Below, piece after piece: positions 1-8,837 of a stretch of DNA of 25,669 nucleotides. Numbering within the stretch: position 1 is the first letter of the stretch; each line of letters opens with the position of its first letter. The notes under the pieces are model-generated. The model saw only the letters and a list, made by a program, of their open reading frames with translations, had not been told where the DNA came from and made no database searches. A program made the position numbers and the translations under genes. Source of the stretch: Apostichopus leukothele (taxonomy: Eukaryota; Echinodermata; Holothuroidea; Aspidochirotida; Stichopodidae); NCBI GenBank assembly GCA_010014835.2, contig JAAAKB020303491.1, positions 1 through 25,669 of the forward strand, in the 5' to 3' direction.

Positions 1-438
1 CCTGCTACAACTGCCATATAGACTGTACACAAATCACGCATGGTGTTGTATTACGTATTGGTCAATGACGTTCGTAGCGTTTAAATATTCATATTATGGG
101 CGAGGTTTATTGGGATCCCAACGGAAAATATCTTCGATACAAACAAAGTTGTAAAGTTTTTGACTTTTATGCCACCATTGGAAGTAAGATTAAAATAAAT
201 GAGCTAGTTATGTATGCCGTTATGGCATCGTGGAGTCAGTGAGGTTGTGAAAAATCATAGAAAAGGACGCAAAATGCTGCTTTAAGATCAAAGTGTGTTC
301 AATGTTTAAATCAGCTTGTGGGAAACATGTACACTAGTATATGTTATACAATATATACTATGCCGTTTGGGACTACTTAGCTCAATCTTGATGTTTAAGT
401 CTTCTTTCTGAGCAATTTGTGTTTTGTTATTCCTATAG
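1..438 (+). other. SND1: SND1 intron (partial)
   Basis: AT-rich sequence upstream of the first visible SND1 acceptor at 437-438. No conserved coding segment or recognisable repeat was seen. Because the next upstream SND1 segment (end of SN3) is absent, the whole stretch is read as intron. Confidence 0.75.
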
Positions 439-580
439 GAACCAGCCAAATCAAAGCAGTTTCTACCATTTCTTCAAAGAGCTGGAAGAAGTGAAGCCAT
501 TGTTGAATTTGTTGCTAGTGGTTCAAGACTGAGACTTTATATACCAAAGGAAACTTGTCTGATTACATTTCTGTTAGCAG
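439..580 (+). CDS. SND1: SND1 exon: start of SN4
   Basis: Starts after TCCTATAG in phase 0 and ends before GTAAGC in phase 1. It encodes 47 codons beginning [19 protein letters not shown] and including [13 protein letters not shown], the most conserved stretch of the SN4 domain. The matching human segment is nearly identical, which fixes the frame and both ends. Confidence 0.97.
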
Positions 581-3500
581 GTAAGCAAATTAACCGGCCA
601 TGCTTAATCATCATTTGCCTTCTCAAACTAGTATCTAATCAGCAAGTATTGCCTGGAACCTTGTTGTTGCTTTATGAATGCATGCTAATGCATTCCTTAT
701 GCATTGCTGTTAATGATTGGAAGATATAACTCTTGCAGGAACTACTGGGAACTCAAAGACAAACTACCTCTTAGCCAATTTGCTCTAACTGAATTATAGT
801 TTGTAATTGGTCAAACTTAGATACCCTTAGTTCATCAGTTGTTCATCAAATTCATCAGTTCATCAAGTTCATCAGTTGTTCATCATTAGTGGAAATTGGA
901 TGATTTCCTTGGCTATTAAAGAGAAAATGTGGATACTGTTCTCACAGTACATATAAATATATACAATGTAGAAATATTCAAATCATTTTAGTTATTAATT
1001 GCTTTCAAGATAATTTTCTAGTGAATAATAACCTAACTGGAATGGTCCTGGTAATACATCAGTTTGATTCTGTGTTGGGAGTCCGAGTCTTACATAGTTA
1101 CTTATCTTAGTTGAAATCTGATACACATCATCAATGAATAGTCCATCTTTGTGTCAGATACAATTGACAACATTAAAAAGAAACCATTCTTAATGTGTGT
1201 CTATGATTTTTTTAATATTTTTTTTAAAGGTATATCATGTCCTCGGTCAGCAAGAACAGGTCCTGGTGGTCCTTCAGCATCGGAGCCCTATGCTGAGGAA
1301 GCCCTCCAATTTACAAAAGAAATGTGCCTTCAGAGAGAGGTAATGGCTTTGAAAAACAAGCTCCATCAGCCCTAGGCAATTTAATACAAAATACTCATCT
1401 AACTTTTGAAATGTCATGTCGTAATCTAAGAACACATTAGCTCTGTGTTTTGTGGACTGAGTTAGTTGATGGCTGAAGTTGATTACTTAACAAAAATGTT
1501 GGAAATTTCCTGCATCTGTAGGTAAAAATGTAATTCTCACAGCATTTTGTTTGATGAAGATTTTTTTTATAGTTTTTTCTTCAAATTTTGTGAATGCATC
1601 TGGCAAGAACAGAGTGAATGATGACATCACAGCAATTCCACTGAATAATTAAGTCACTTTTTCACAATGTTCACTATATTTACAAAAAACAGGTGAATTT
1701 TGTTGAAATTATACAGGAACATTGACAGCTATTAATGTTCCCAATGTATCATATTTCAAGGATAAATCAAGAAGAAGAATATATTATAGGAAATTAAAGC
1801 ATTTGAAGAACATCTCTCATGACGACATCACATACATCACACTACAGTTATCTCAAATTATGAACAAAATAATGAGATAGGGTTTTCAACTAGCAGTGTG
1901 GAATATTTTTCTTGTTCAGATAAGTGTTTTGCTACAGGAACATCCCTTTAATATTGTAATATTGTACCCAGTCATGCCAGCATTAATCAACTTGGATCTA
2001 TGAAATGACCTGTCTTACATGAGTATTTCCCTTATGCACTACATTGAGCTAAAAGATTTGAAGAAACCACCACTTAATGTCAAATTATGTCTCTGATAAA
2101 TAATTCCAAAATAATTTGTAACCTATTTTAGTTACACTACTTAAGATTAGTGTTCTTTGAAGATACTCAACTGTAAATAAAAACTTGAACAAAGCTCAGT
2201 CAATTAAATAATGTTTAATGGGATCACAACTGTGTTAAACTGAAAGGAAGCTGCTTTATTATGATTGTGTTTGTCTGTTGGAAAGATAAACCACTGTACT
2301 GAAAACTAGTGGTGTTTCCAGAGGCAGTCAGTTTTTCTCTCTAGAATAAAAAATAAGTTATCATTGTTTGTAACAAATATGTTATTTATCATACAGTATG
2401 TAATTAAGTATCTGTCACGGCACCCTTGACTTAAGTTTGTTACTGTTTTCCTTGTGACAGGTTGAAGTGGAAGTGGAAGCTCTAGACAAAGGTGGTAACT
2501 TCATTGGTTGGTTATTTGTTGATGGTGTTCACCTCTCCATCAGCCTTGTTGAGAATGGTCTCTCCAGGATGCACCCCACAGCTGAGAGGAGCAACTATTA
2601 TCGAGAACTTCAGGTTGCTGAAGAGAAAGCAAAGTCCACTTCTTTAAAGGTAAGCTAGCTTGTTTATTGTCAATCAGATCCCAAGTCCAAGATGCCTGAG
2701 TCGGGTAGCAAAACATCAGAACCGGGTACCCGCTAGCATTACCCGGTCGGGTAACGGATAACCGAAACCCCGGACCGAATATTGAAAAACAATTGTGGAA
2801 CAAGCAAAACATAATGTACAATGTACATAAATGGCAGATCAGGATGCCACAGTACATTACACAGGCTCCAAAGTAGACGATACTCCTGTTTTTATGAACA
2901 ACAGAAGTTCATATTGTGATGGTCGGGTACCTAGACACCCAATTCAGGCCTAAGTCCAAGTAATGAGTTATTTACAAGTATTTATTACAGGTGCAACATA
3001 CCTCATGCAGTAGTTATCATCATACAGAGATTATCTGCAATTATCTGCTAATCTGCAATTAGCATTTGTTATTACATGTTTTGAAGCCTTTTCAGAATTG
3101 AGAGTATTGTACTAAACATGTAATGCTGTACTATAAATAATTAATTTTTGAATTTCCAAGGTTTGGGAACATTATGAAGAACCTAAAAACGTGAGTACAG
3201 TTGAAGAAACAGAACGAAAGACTAACTTTAAGAGAGTCTTTGTGACAGAAGTTGGGAAAGAGTTGGACTTTTATGCTCAACATGCAGAATCAGGTAATTA
3301 TTGTCATATCTTGAATATGATTAATCACTAACACGTTTCCTTTTCTATTGCTTAAATTTACTTATTGTAATGTCTTTTGCATTTATTTTATTTAAGCTCC
3401 AATCATTTTCCTATCACTAATTTAGTTAAATTGAAGTACATTATTATTTATGATGTATTTTGGGTGTAAAGTTAAATCGGATTTATGTCATATAGCCTAA

Positions 3501-6500
3501 TAAGTCTGTTTCATTCAGTAGTTGTAATAATAATTGTAACACGCTTTAGAGCGCACCTCTTGGTTGATAAGAGAGCTATATAAATTTGGTAATATAATAA
3601 TTATTATCTTCAATTAAGTACTTTCAAGCATGAACTGCTTCAGACAGATACATCTGTCACTTTGTAATACCCGGAAAAAACCAAACAATTTGTGTTACAG
3701 TTATTTCATGAAACTGTTAATGTACAACAGTTAGCAAGTAAGATGTCGATTTAATCATTTCTTTATGTAAGACAAGTTTGCTGCATAATTCAATGTGGGA
3801 GAGACGTCAATGAGCAGTTCTCTGCAACAGAGGCATCATCTTGGCTCAAGTAGAAAGTGAAGTCACCAAGACACTTATCAAGCTACAATTATTCTGCTGG
3901 TATGGTTGAATTCTGACATTGTTTACGCAGGTCCACAGTTAGAACAGCTGATGGAACAACTACGCAGTGAATTAGAAGCCACCCCACCTCTTCCAGGGGC
4001 ATTCACACCTCGCTCGGGAGACCTCTGTGCGGCCAAATTTGTAGATGATCAGTGGTACAGAGCTAGAATCGAAAAAGTTTCTGCTGACAGTGTTACCGTC
4101 TATTACATTGATTATGGAAATGTAAGTGCTTGTGTTTTTATCCTATTTAGTTAGCTGTAAAATCACATTTAAAAGATTGCAATGTTGTTATTCTTCGATG
4201 AACTCTCAATACTTACAATACATTGTATATTTAATCAAATCCTCTAAAACCTTATCAGCCAGAATTAAGCATGCCTTTATATTTAAAATCAAACTTGCAC
4301 TATTAAAATGATATTGAGGATTTTCGATATTTACCTGCCGCATCACATGTGAGAATGTAACTTTTGTTAAACAAGGAATTTAGATTGAGTAAATTGGTTT
4401 GACCGTTGTATTTCAGAGGGAGGATACAGCAGCTGTTAAGCTAGCAACTCTTCCACCTGCTTACCATACATTAGCTCCTCAAGCTCATCACTACGTCCTT
4501 GCCTGTGCTCTACTTCCTGTAGATGTAAGTATCACCTTACAGCTCAACCATCCGGTTGCTACTTAGCTCTTGGTCCTGCCTGTGTAGTACAGCACACAAC
4601 AGGCAAACTACAGGAACAATGCACAACAGACAACGTGCCATGGATATGTATCACTAGGACAGACAAGATGTCATTTTCCTGTGGTGTTTTTTTGTTGGTT
4701 TTAGTATGTAACACATTAGTCTACTTTTGTGTAACATTGTCAAATTTACTCATTTGTGTTAAGATGGGATTGATAACACAATTTGGCATTTCAACAAAAC
4801 TTCATATTTTGTAAAAGGCTGAAAAACATGTAAACAAAAAGTAAAAGTCAAGAAGTAAAAGTTGTTTGAACTTTACACTATTTATGTTAATAGCCCTTGG
4901 TGAGCAGATAAACCGTAGTGTTTTTCATTGAGGTCATTTGGGGTCACCAGAGGTCAAAGGCTGAAATCTTTGTAAACACGATATCTCAAGAAGTAATAGT
5001 TGTTTGAAGTTTACACTGTGTATGTTGATTGCCCTTGGTGAGCAGATGAACCATAGTGTTTTTCATGGAGGTCAAAGGTCATTTGGGGTCACCAGAGGTC
5101 AACGACTGAAATCCATGTAAACACGATATCTCAAGTTTACACTGTAGGAGTACTACATTCTGTAAAAGAAGTCTATTGGTTCAGGGGTCAAATTGTGAAA
5201 ACCTTGTAAACACGATATCTCAAGGAAAGCTTGGGAGGACCTCATATTTAGTCTGTAGTAGTACAAGATGTCTATTGTTTTTGGTGGAGGTCAAAGGTCA
5301 TTTGGGGTCACCAAGGGTCAAATTGTGAAAACCTTGTAATCACGATATCTCAATAGTGGAAGCTTGGGCCGACCTCTATATTAGTGTGTAGAAGTACCAC
5401 ATTGAGTTAAAGAAGCCTATTGTTTTTGGTGAAGGTCATTTAGGGTCATCAGAGGTCAGATCATGAAACCCTTGTAAACATGTACACCCTCACTATACAT
5501 TACGTCAGATTCCTGAAGAAAACTGCTCATGTTACATCATCAAAATCACAATGCATTTTTGCATTCTGGTTTCTTTTGTGTGGGTGGTTTTTTTTTTCTC
5601 AAGCAGATACATGGAGAAAGACGTAAGCTTCAATTGAGCATAAGGATATTTTGTGTTATGTTGTGAAATGCCAAAATCTCACAAGGGATCATATAGGAAC
5701 TATTCTCCTAGAAACTCTTAACAAGACATGAAATTGATAGCACACATAGCTTGCTAACATGTTTGGTCATGTGATTATTGCTGTGTTTGATTGATGTGTT
5801 TTGCAGGAAGAGTTCCGTCAGGATGCAGTAGCTGCATTCAGAAGGGATACGCTGAACAACCAGTTTCTGTTAAACACCGAATACCGCAATGGTACGGTTG
5901 AGTATGTCACCATCCAGACACAAGAAAAGCAGGGAGATGTTGCAGCAGGACTCATCGCAGATGGTCTCGTCCTTGCAGAAAGACGCCGTGAAAGGAAACT
6001 GGCAAAACTGGTTGTGGATTACTCCAAAGCACAGGAAGCTGCTAAGAAAAACCGAGTAAGTTAACTTAGGTGTACCATGGCATCACTACGTACGGTTATC
6101 TAGTCATTGATGCTTTCTGGATGATGGTTTCCTCCTATGACTTCCAGAGTAAAGTTTAGCATTTATATAGTGAATATTGGTTAAGTGTTCAATGCAAGTA
6201 ACTTCATATGTGTTCCATTTAAAGTTATGCTCTTGCATCCTCAAGATACCATTCACTATACCATATATTGTGGCTGAGATGCATAATGTTGGTTAACATC
6301 ACATGTAAAGGGGAAAAAGGACAATTTCACTACTGTTGATGTGTTCATCATTATTTTAAATAGGGTTGGATAGTCAAGTTATTAAAGTACTTTGTAATAG
6401 TATTTCAGTAGCAAATTACATAGCAAACAGTTTACCTAAACCAACTTGTGCTGCTTTAAATAAGTCTCAAGGAACATTCATTGTAATTCATTGTTTTGTG

Positions 6501-6632
6501 TTGTATTCATTGTATTGTTAGTTGTCATTTTCCTTTTATATTAATCAAGATATTTTATCTTCACAGTTAAACATCTGGCGCTACGGGGACATTACTGAAG
6601 ATGATGCTCGTGAATTTGGCTATAGCGGCTAA
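439..6632 (+). CDS. SND1: SND1 (Tudor-SN / p100), C-terminal 395 residues in eight exons
   Basis: Staphylococcal-nuclease and Tudor-domain protein. The family acts as a transcriptional coactivator, takes part in splicing and RISC, and degrades inosine-containing RNA. Exons are 439-580, 1230-1339, 2461-2649, 3161-3293, 3931-4121, 4417-4524, 5807-6055 and 6567-6632. All introns are GT-AG and the phases are consistent (0,1,0,0,1,0,0,0). The spliced frame gives 395 residues, which matches the human protein from [16 protein letters not shown] to its C terminus (human is about 910 residues). Order: SN4 (residues 1-147), linker helix and start of the extended Tudor (148-192), Tudor core (about 220-260), SN5 second half (about 290-395). 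The Tudor cage residues F228, Y234, Y250, Y253 and N255 correspond to human F740, Y746, Y763, Y766 and N768, so symmetric dimethylarginine binding should be retained. The 5' half (SN1-SN3, start codon, promoter) lies outside the window. No disabling change is seen in the visible exons. Confidence 0.97.
581..1229 (+). other. SND1: SND1 intron with short minisatellite
   Basis: Intron between the first two visible exons. The only structure is a short direct repeat of GTTCATCA-type units at 830-884. The rest is AT-rich without recognised content. Confidence 0.8.
830..884. repeat. Minisatellite of TTCATCAGTT-like units
   Basis: About six adjoining copies of a TTCATCA core separated by GTTG, AA, GTT or AG spacers. 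Intronic, and probably replication slippage. Confidence 0.75.
1230..1339 (+). CDS. SND1: SND1 exon: middle of SN4
   Basis: Acceptor TTTTTAAAG, donor GTAATG. The glycine codon split with the previous exon is completed, and the frame reads [13 protein letters not shown] then [15 protein letters not shown]. This corresponds to human IECPRGARNLPG and FTKELVLQRE. The ATG at 1151, upstream of the acceptor, is intronic and is not a translation start. Confidence 0.96.
1340..2460 (+). other. SND1: SND1 intron
   Basis: A 1.1-kb AT-rich intron. No open frame with family similarity, tandem repeat or RNA gene was recognised. Confidence 0.8.
2461..2649 (+). CDS. SND1: SND1 exon: end of SN4
   Basis: 63 codons in phase 0 between CTTGTGACAG and GTAAGC. 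It reads [20 protein letters not shown] and later [19 protein letters not shown], aligning with human VEVEVESMDKAGNFIGWL and VEHALSKVHFTAERSSYY. It closes the SN4 fold and enters the basic and acidic helix that leads to the Tudor domain. Confidence 0.97.
2650..3160 (+). other. SND1: SND1 intron with CGGGTA palindromic patch
   Basis: A 511-bp intron. It contains an island (about 2697-2775) richer in G+C than its surroundings, built from CGGGTA/TACCCG words. AAGTCCAAG occurs on both sides of the island (near 2683 and 2952), which may mark the ends of a small insertion. Confidence 0.7.
2723..2754. repeat. Two adjacent CGGGTA/TACCCG palindromes
   Basis: CGGGTACCCG at 2723-2732 is a perfect 10-bp palindrome. 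TTACCCGGTCGGGTAA at 2739-2754 has perfect 7-bp arms around GT. A further GTCGGGTACC occurs near 2922. The words stand out from the AT-rich intron and suggest a remnant of a repetitive element of unknown family. Confidence 0.6.
3161..3293 (+). CDS. SND1: SND1 exon: SN4-Tudor linker and first strands of the extended Tudor/SN5
   Basis: Begins after AATTTCCAAG in phase 0 and ends before GTAATT in phase 1. It contains VWEHYEE, then [18 protein letters not shown], aligning with human VWAHYEE and YKPVFVTEITDDLHFYVQ. The segment between them ([14 protein letters not shown]) is several residues shorter than in human, as expected for a flexible linker. Confidence 0.96.
3294..3930 (+). other. SND1: SND1 intron with LINE/SINE tail
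   Basis: A 637-bp intron between the linker exon and the Tudor exon. Apart from the retroposon tail at 3523-3608 it shows no recognisable content. Confidence 0.8.
3523..3608 (+). mobile_element. CR1/L2-type LINE or SINE 3' tail
   Basis: The core GCTTTAGAGCGCACCTCT followed by TTGGTTGATAAG and AGCTATATAAAT is a 3'-tail motif that I recall from retroposons of many marine invertebrates. It is flanked by TAATAATAAT and TAATATAATAATTATTATC, the microsatellite-like ends usual for such tails. No coding part is attached, so it is a SINE or a strongly 5'-truncated LINE. Family placement is from memory. Confidence 0.5.
3931..4121 (+). CDS. SND1: SND1 exon: Tudor domain core
   Basis: Starts after GTTTACGCAG and ends before GTAAGT. 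It encodes [15 protein letters not shown], then the Tudor barrel with [15 protein letters not shown] and YYIDYGN. All five aromatic-cage positions of human SND1 (F, Y, Y, Y, N) are present. The loop between the second and third cage residues is one residue shorter than in human. The ATG at 3906 lies in the intron and is not a start. Confidence 0.97.
4417..4524 (+). CDS. SND1: SND1 exon: Tudor C-terminal part and start of SN5 half
   Basis: 36 codons in phase 0 between ATTTCAG and GTAAGT. It reads [20 protein letters not shown] then [15 protein letters not shown], aligning with human REVLPSTRLGTLSPAF and the following ATEYAFAFIQVPQD. Divergence is higher here than in the Tudor core. Confidence 0.93.
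4525..5806 (+). other. SND1: SND1 intron with tandem repeat array
   Basis: The longest intron in the window (1282 bp). About half of it is the AGGTCA-rich array at 4816-5490. The flanks are AT-rich without recognised content. Confidence 0.8.
4816..5490 (+). repeat. Tandem repeat, about 138-145 bp units, with AGGTCA words
   Basis: Five diverged units. Each carries GAGGTCAAAGGTCATTTGGG or a variant, then GTCACCAGAGGTCAA, a GTAAACACGATATCTCAA segment and a CATTGAG or TAGTACAAGATGTCTATTG segment. The GTCATTT anchor recurs at 4933, 5078, 5297 and 5435, with one unit between 5078 and 5297 lacking it. AGGTCAAAGGTCA occurs perfectly at 5069-5081 and 5288-5300. Such repeats are dispersed in marine invertebrate genomes. 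I see no coding capacity. Confidence 0.85.
5807..6055 (+). CDS. SND1: SND1 exon: second half of SN5
   Basis: 83 codons in phase 0 after TTTTGCAG and before GTAAGT. It contains [40 protein letters not shown] and [13 protein letters not shown], aligning with human [39 protein letters not shown] and EYLNAQESAKSAR. This is the longest SND1 exon in the window. Confidence 0.97.
6056..6566 (+). other. SND1: SND1 last intron
   Basis: A 511-bp AT-rich intron. Nothing recognised inside. Confidence 0.8.
6567..6632 (+). CDS. SND1: SND1 last coding exon and stop
   Basis: Acceptor TATCTTCACAG. It encodes [20 protein letters not shown] plus G and stops with TAA at 6630-6632. It aligns end to end with the human C terminus [21 protein letters not shown]. 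Confidence 0.97.
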   Translation, partial: LNIWRYGDITEDDAREFGYSG

Positions 6633-6641
6633 ATTCTGGGA

Positions 6642-7262
6642 AACATAGGCTTAGTTTTTCAGTGTGGTCTTAATTTTCTCTTTCTCTTTGTAATAAGAGG
6701 CATGAATTAAGAAGTCCTTCCTTTAAAGTACTTAAAGATAGCCTCAACTGACATCTTCTGTTTGCTTCACCTTTTACTCATTCTTTTGGAGAGTGGGGTG
6801 CAAAGATAAAAAAGTTATCTCCCTGTTGCAATATTTTTAATCAGGAAATCATCATTGCATATGTACCTAAATATGAAATATTCATACACTATACCCCAAT
6901 TTACACAATTATCATATCAGTATGTGCTATTAGATCCTTATCATTATTGTCAATTTTGTCCTTTGCAATGACCTATTATGACTAATCATATAGCCAGTCT
7001 TACAATCTGAGAAGTAAAGTTGCCAATAGAGAAACTTAGAAATTGAATCCTACTAAATTTAAACTAGTATTCGGCATACATTTTTCTGACTTAAAATCTG
7101 ATCCCTCAATCCTGGTTTATCATTTCATTATCAGTATTTTTGTTTGACTTTTTCGTTCTCTTAGATGTATGTATGTTTTGTTTCTTTTGACTGGTTTGCG
7201 TTGTTGGCATTATAGTATTTCATCCTTTCTAAAAGACCACACTGAAGAAGCCAGCCTATGTT
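6642..7262. repeat. Inverted repeat arms in the SND1 3' UTR
   Basis: Left arm 6642-6671, right arm 7233-7262 on the opposite strand. 26 of 30 positions match. AACATAGGCT pairs with AGCCTATGTT, and TTCAGTGTGGTCTT pairs with AAGACCACACTGAA. The mismatches cluster in the middle. The loop is about 560 nt. The arms could be terminal repeats of a small DNA transposon or a retained RNA duplex. No target-site duplication is obvious outside the arms. Confidence 0.8.
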
Positions 7263-7401
7263 CCAATGGACAACTTGCACAAGATTGAATCTAGCTCAAT
7301 TGTTTAACTAATTATGATGTTACATTTTAGTCTAAAAGAGGACATTTACTTCTGTCATCTTGTCATATGTCATCTGCATATAATGGTGAAGGGGTTTGAA
7401 C

Positions 7402-7407
7402 AATAAA
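7402..7407 (+). terminator. SND1: Polyadenylation signal AATAAA of SND1
   Basis: First canonical AATAAA downstream of the stop codon, 770 nt after it. Cleavage would be expected roughly 10-30 nt further on. Confidence 0.6.
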
Positions 7408-7430
7408 CTTCCCTAAGAAATCCTTAATGT

Positions 7431-8119
7431 TTAAGTCGTCTTTAAAAGTTGATTATGCAAAGAATATTGATGTTGTTTTTCAATGTCAACATTTGCACCT
7501 CACGAATATGAACGATATATAATGAATCATTCATAAGTTCACTTGAATGAATTGATCAATTTCGTCGGTTTTGACAAATGCATCTATTTTAAATTGAGAA
7601 TTTGGTTTCATACCTTGAAACAGAAGGTATTTTTTAAAGAAAATCATGTCAAATGTTTGAAGGAAGCAAAAAAAAGCATCAAGACTAATTCACTTGGTTT
7701 TCATCATTTTGTTGCTTCTGTGATCAGAGTAAAGATAGTTTGTACTTGGGGAGGGGAAGGTTGAAGGAGCTTGGAAAACCAAACACCAGAATAATTGTTA
7801 CCATTTTATTCAATTAATGAAACTCCAGCTAGAAATATGAGCAGGTTTTGCTGCTTTAGGACAGTGGAATACATAACATGAGTTCCTCAAATCACCTGCC
7901 TCAACCACTCGCCATGCATTCTCCCCAAGTGGTCCTACCCTTAGTTTAGACAATATTAACAACAGAAGAAGGGCAGATTTATCTTAAAACATACCACATA
8001 GAAGTACAACGCTGTGTTCTTTAGGGAAAGATTTCAAAGATGCTCTCCCTTCTTGTGAAGTGTCATACATTGTTGTACATTACAAATCACATAATTTCAC
8101 ATTGCTATGACAAATCTTA
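7431..8119. other. Intergenic AT-rich stretch
   Basis: Between the inferred SND1 end and the GC-richer array. A 73-codon open frame at 7543-7764 has no recognisable similarity or splice context. Nothing else was seen. Confidence 0.6.
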
Positions 8120-8836
8120 CGGTTTCTCTACTTGAGAGGAGCATACCCGTTCGTATTCGACCTAACTGTACCCCACCACAGACGAGGCTCAAAACGGTGT
8201 CTACTCATCATTCCATGGAGAGTTGTCGATATACCGGTTCGTTTTGCGACCAAAACGGACCGTGCCCCGCCGCTCTGTTCAAAGCAGAGGATAGGCCACA
8301 TTTTCCTATTGGGTGTCTCCTCTGCCGTCTAGGAGCTCCAAAACGGGCAGTTCCCAGTCCCTTTCGTTTTCGACCAAAAACGGCGTGTTCCCCCTCCCGG
8401 CGGGTTTTCTTTCATAAATGGATGTATGCACTATTTCCCGGAAGGTTGTGCCCTCTCTCCAAGAGGAGCACATCCGTTCGTTTTCGATCAAAGCGGCCTG
8501 TTCTCCGCCCCAAAAAGGACTCAAAAGTGGCACAAAATAAGATGTAGGCTTCATTTGCAAGAGGGGTATCTCCTGTCACGGAGAGGTGCACTCCGCTCAT
8601 TTTCGACCTAAACGGCCTGTTCGACGCGACTGAAGGAGCCCAAAACTGTGTCTAGGCACTATTTCCAAAAGGGTTGTTTTCTCTCGCGGGGAGGAGCACT
8701 CTCATTCGATTTCAACCTCAACGGCCTGTTCCCCTCCTTTTAAGTGGGTGTAGGCCCCATATCCCAGGAGGGGTGTCTCCTCTCGCCTACAGAAGTACTC
8801 GATACCGTTTTCGACCTTAAACGCTTCTTTCCAAAA
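8120..8836. repeat. Degenerate tandem array of about 110-bp GC-richer units
   Basis: Seven diverged units, recognised by an anchor resembling GAGGAGCAC-(3)-CCGTTCGTTTTCGACC followed by AAACGGCCTGTTC, then AAAACTGTGTCTAGGCACTA and GAGGGGTGTCTCCTCTC. Anchors lie near 8149, 8236, 8362, 8474, 8594, 8703 and 8804, so spacings are 87-126 bp. Base composition is clearly richer in G+C than both flanks. Overlapping open frames on both strands here are by-products of the repeat. The array ends exactly where the LINE homology begins. Confidence 0.85.
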
Positions 8837-8837
8837 A

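Larger units (their letters stand above)
6633..7430 (+). other. SND1: SND1 3' untranslated region (approximate end)
   Basis: Runs from the TAA to shortly after the only clear AATAAA (7402-7407), giving a UTR of about 0.8 kb. It contains a pair of 30-nt inverted-repeat arms (6642-6671 and 7233-7262). The cleavage site is inferred. Confidence 0.65.

Noticed and set aside
2540-2857. 105-codon open frame on the minus strand
   Set aside because: It runs antisense across an SND1 exon and into the intron and has no similarity to a known family. The plus-strand exon explains the open frame.
7543-7764. 73-codon open frame downstream of SND1
   Set aside because: AT-driven composition, no recognised motif, no splice or promoter context.
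8107-8611. Overlapping open frames on both strands, up to 146 codons
   Set aside because: They lie inside the GC-richer tandem array. Open frames on both strands at once are a by-product of the repeat composition.
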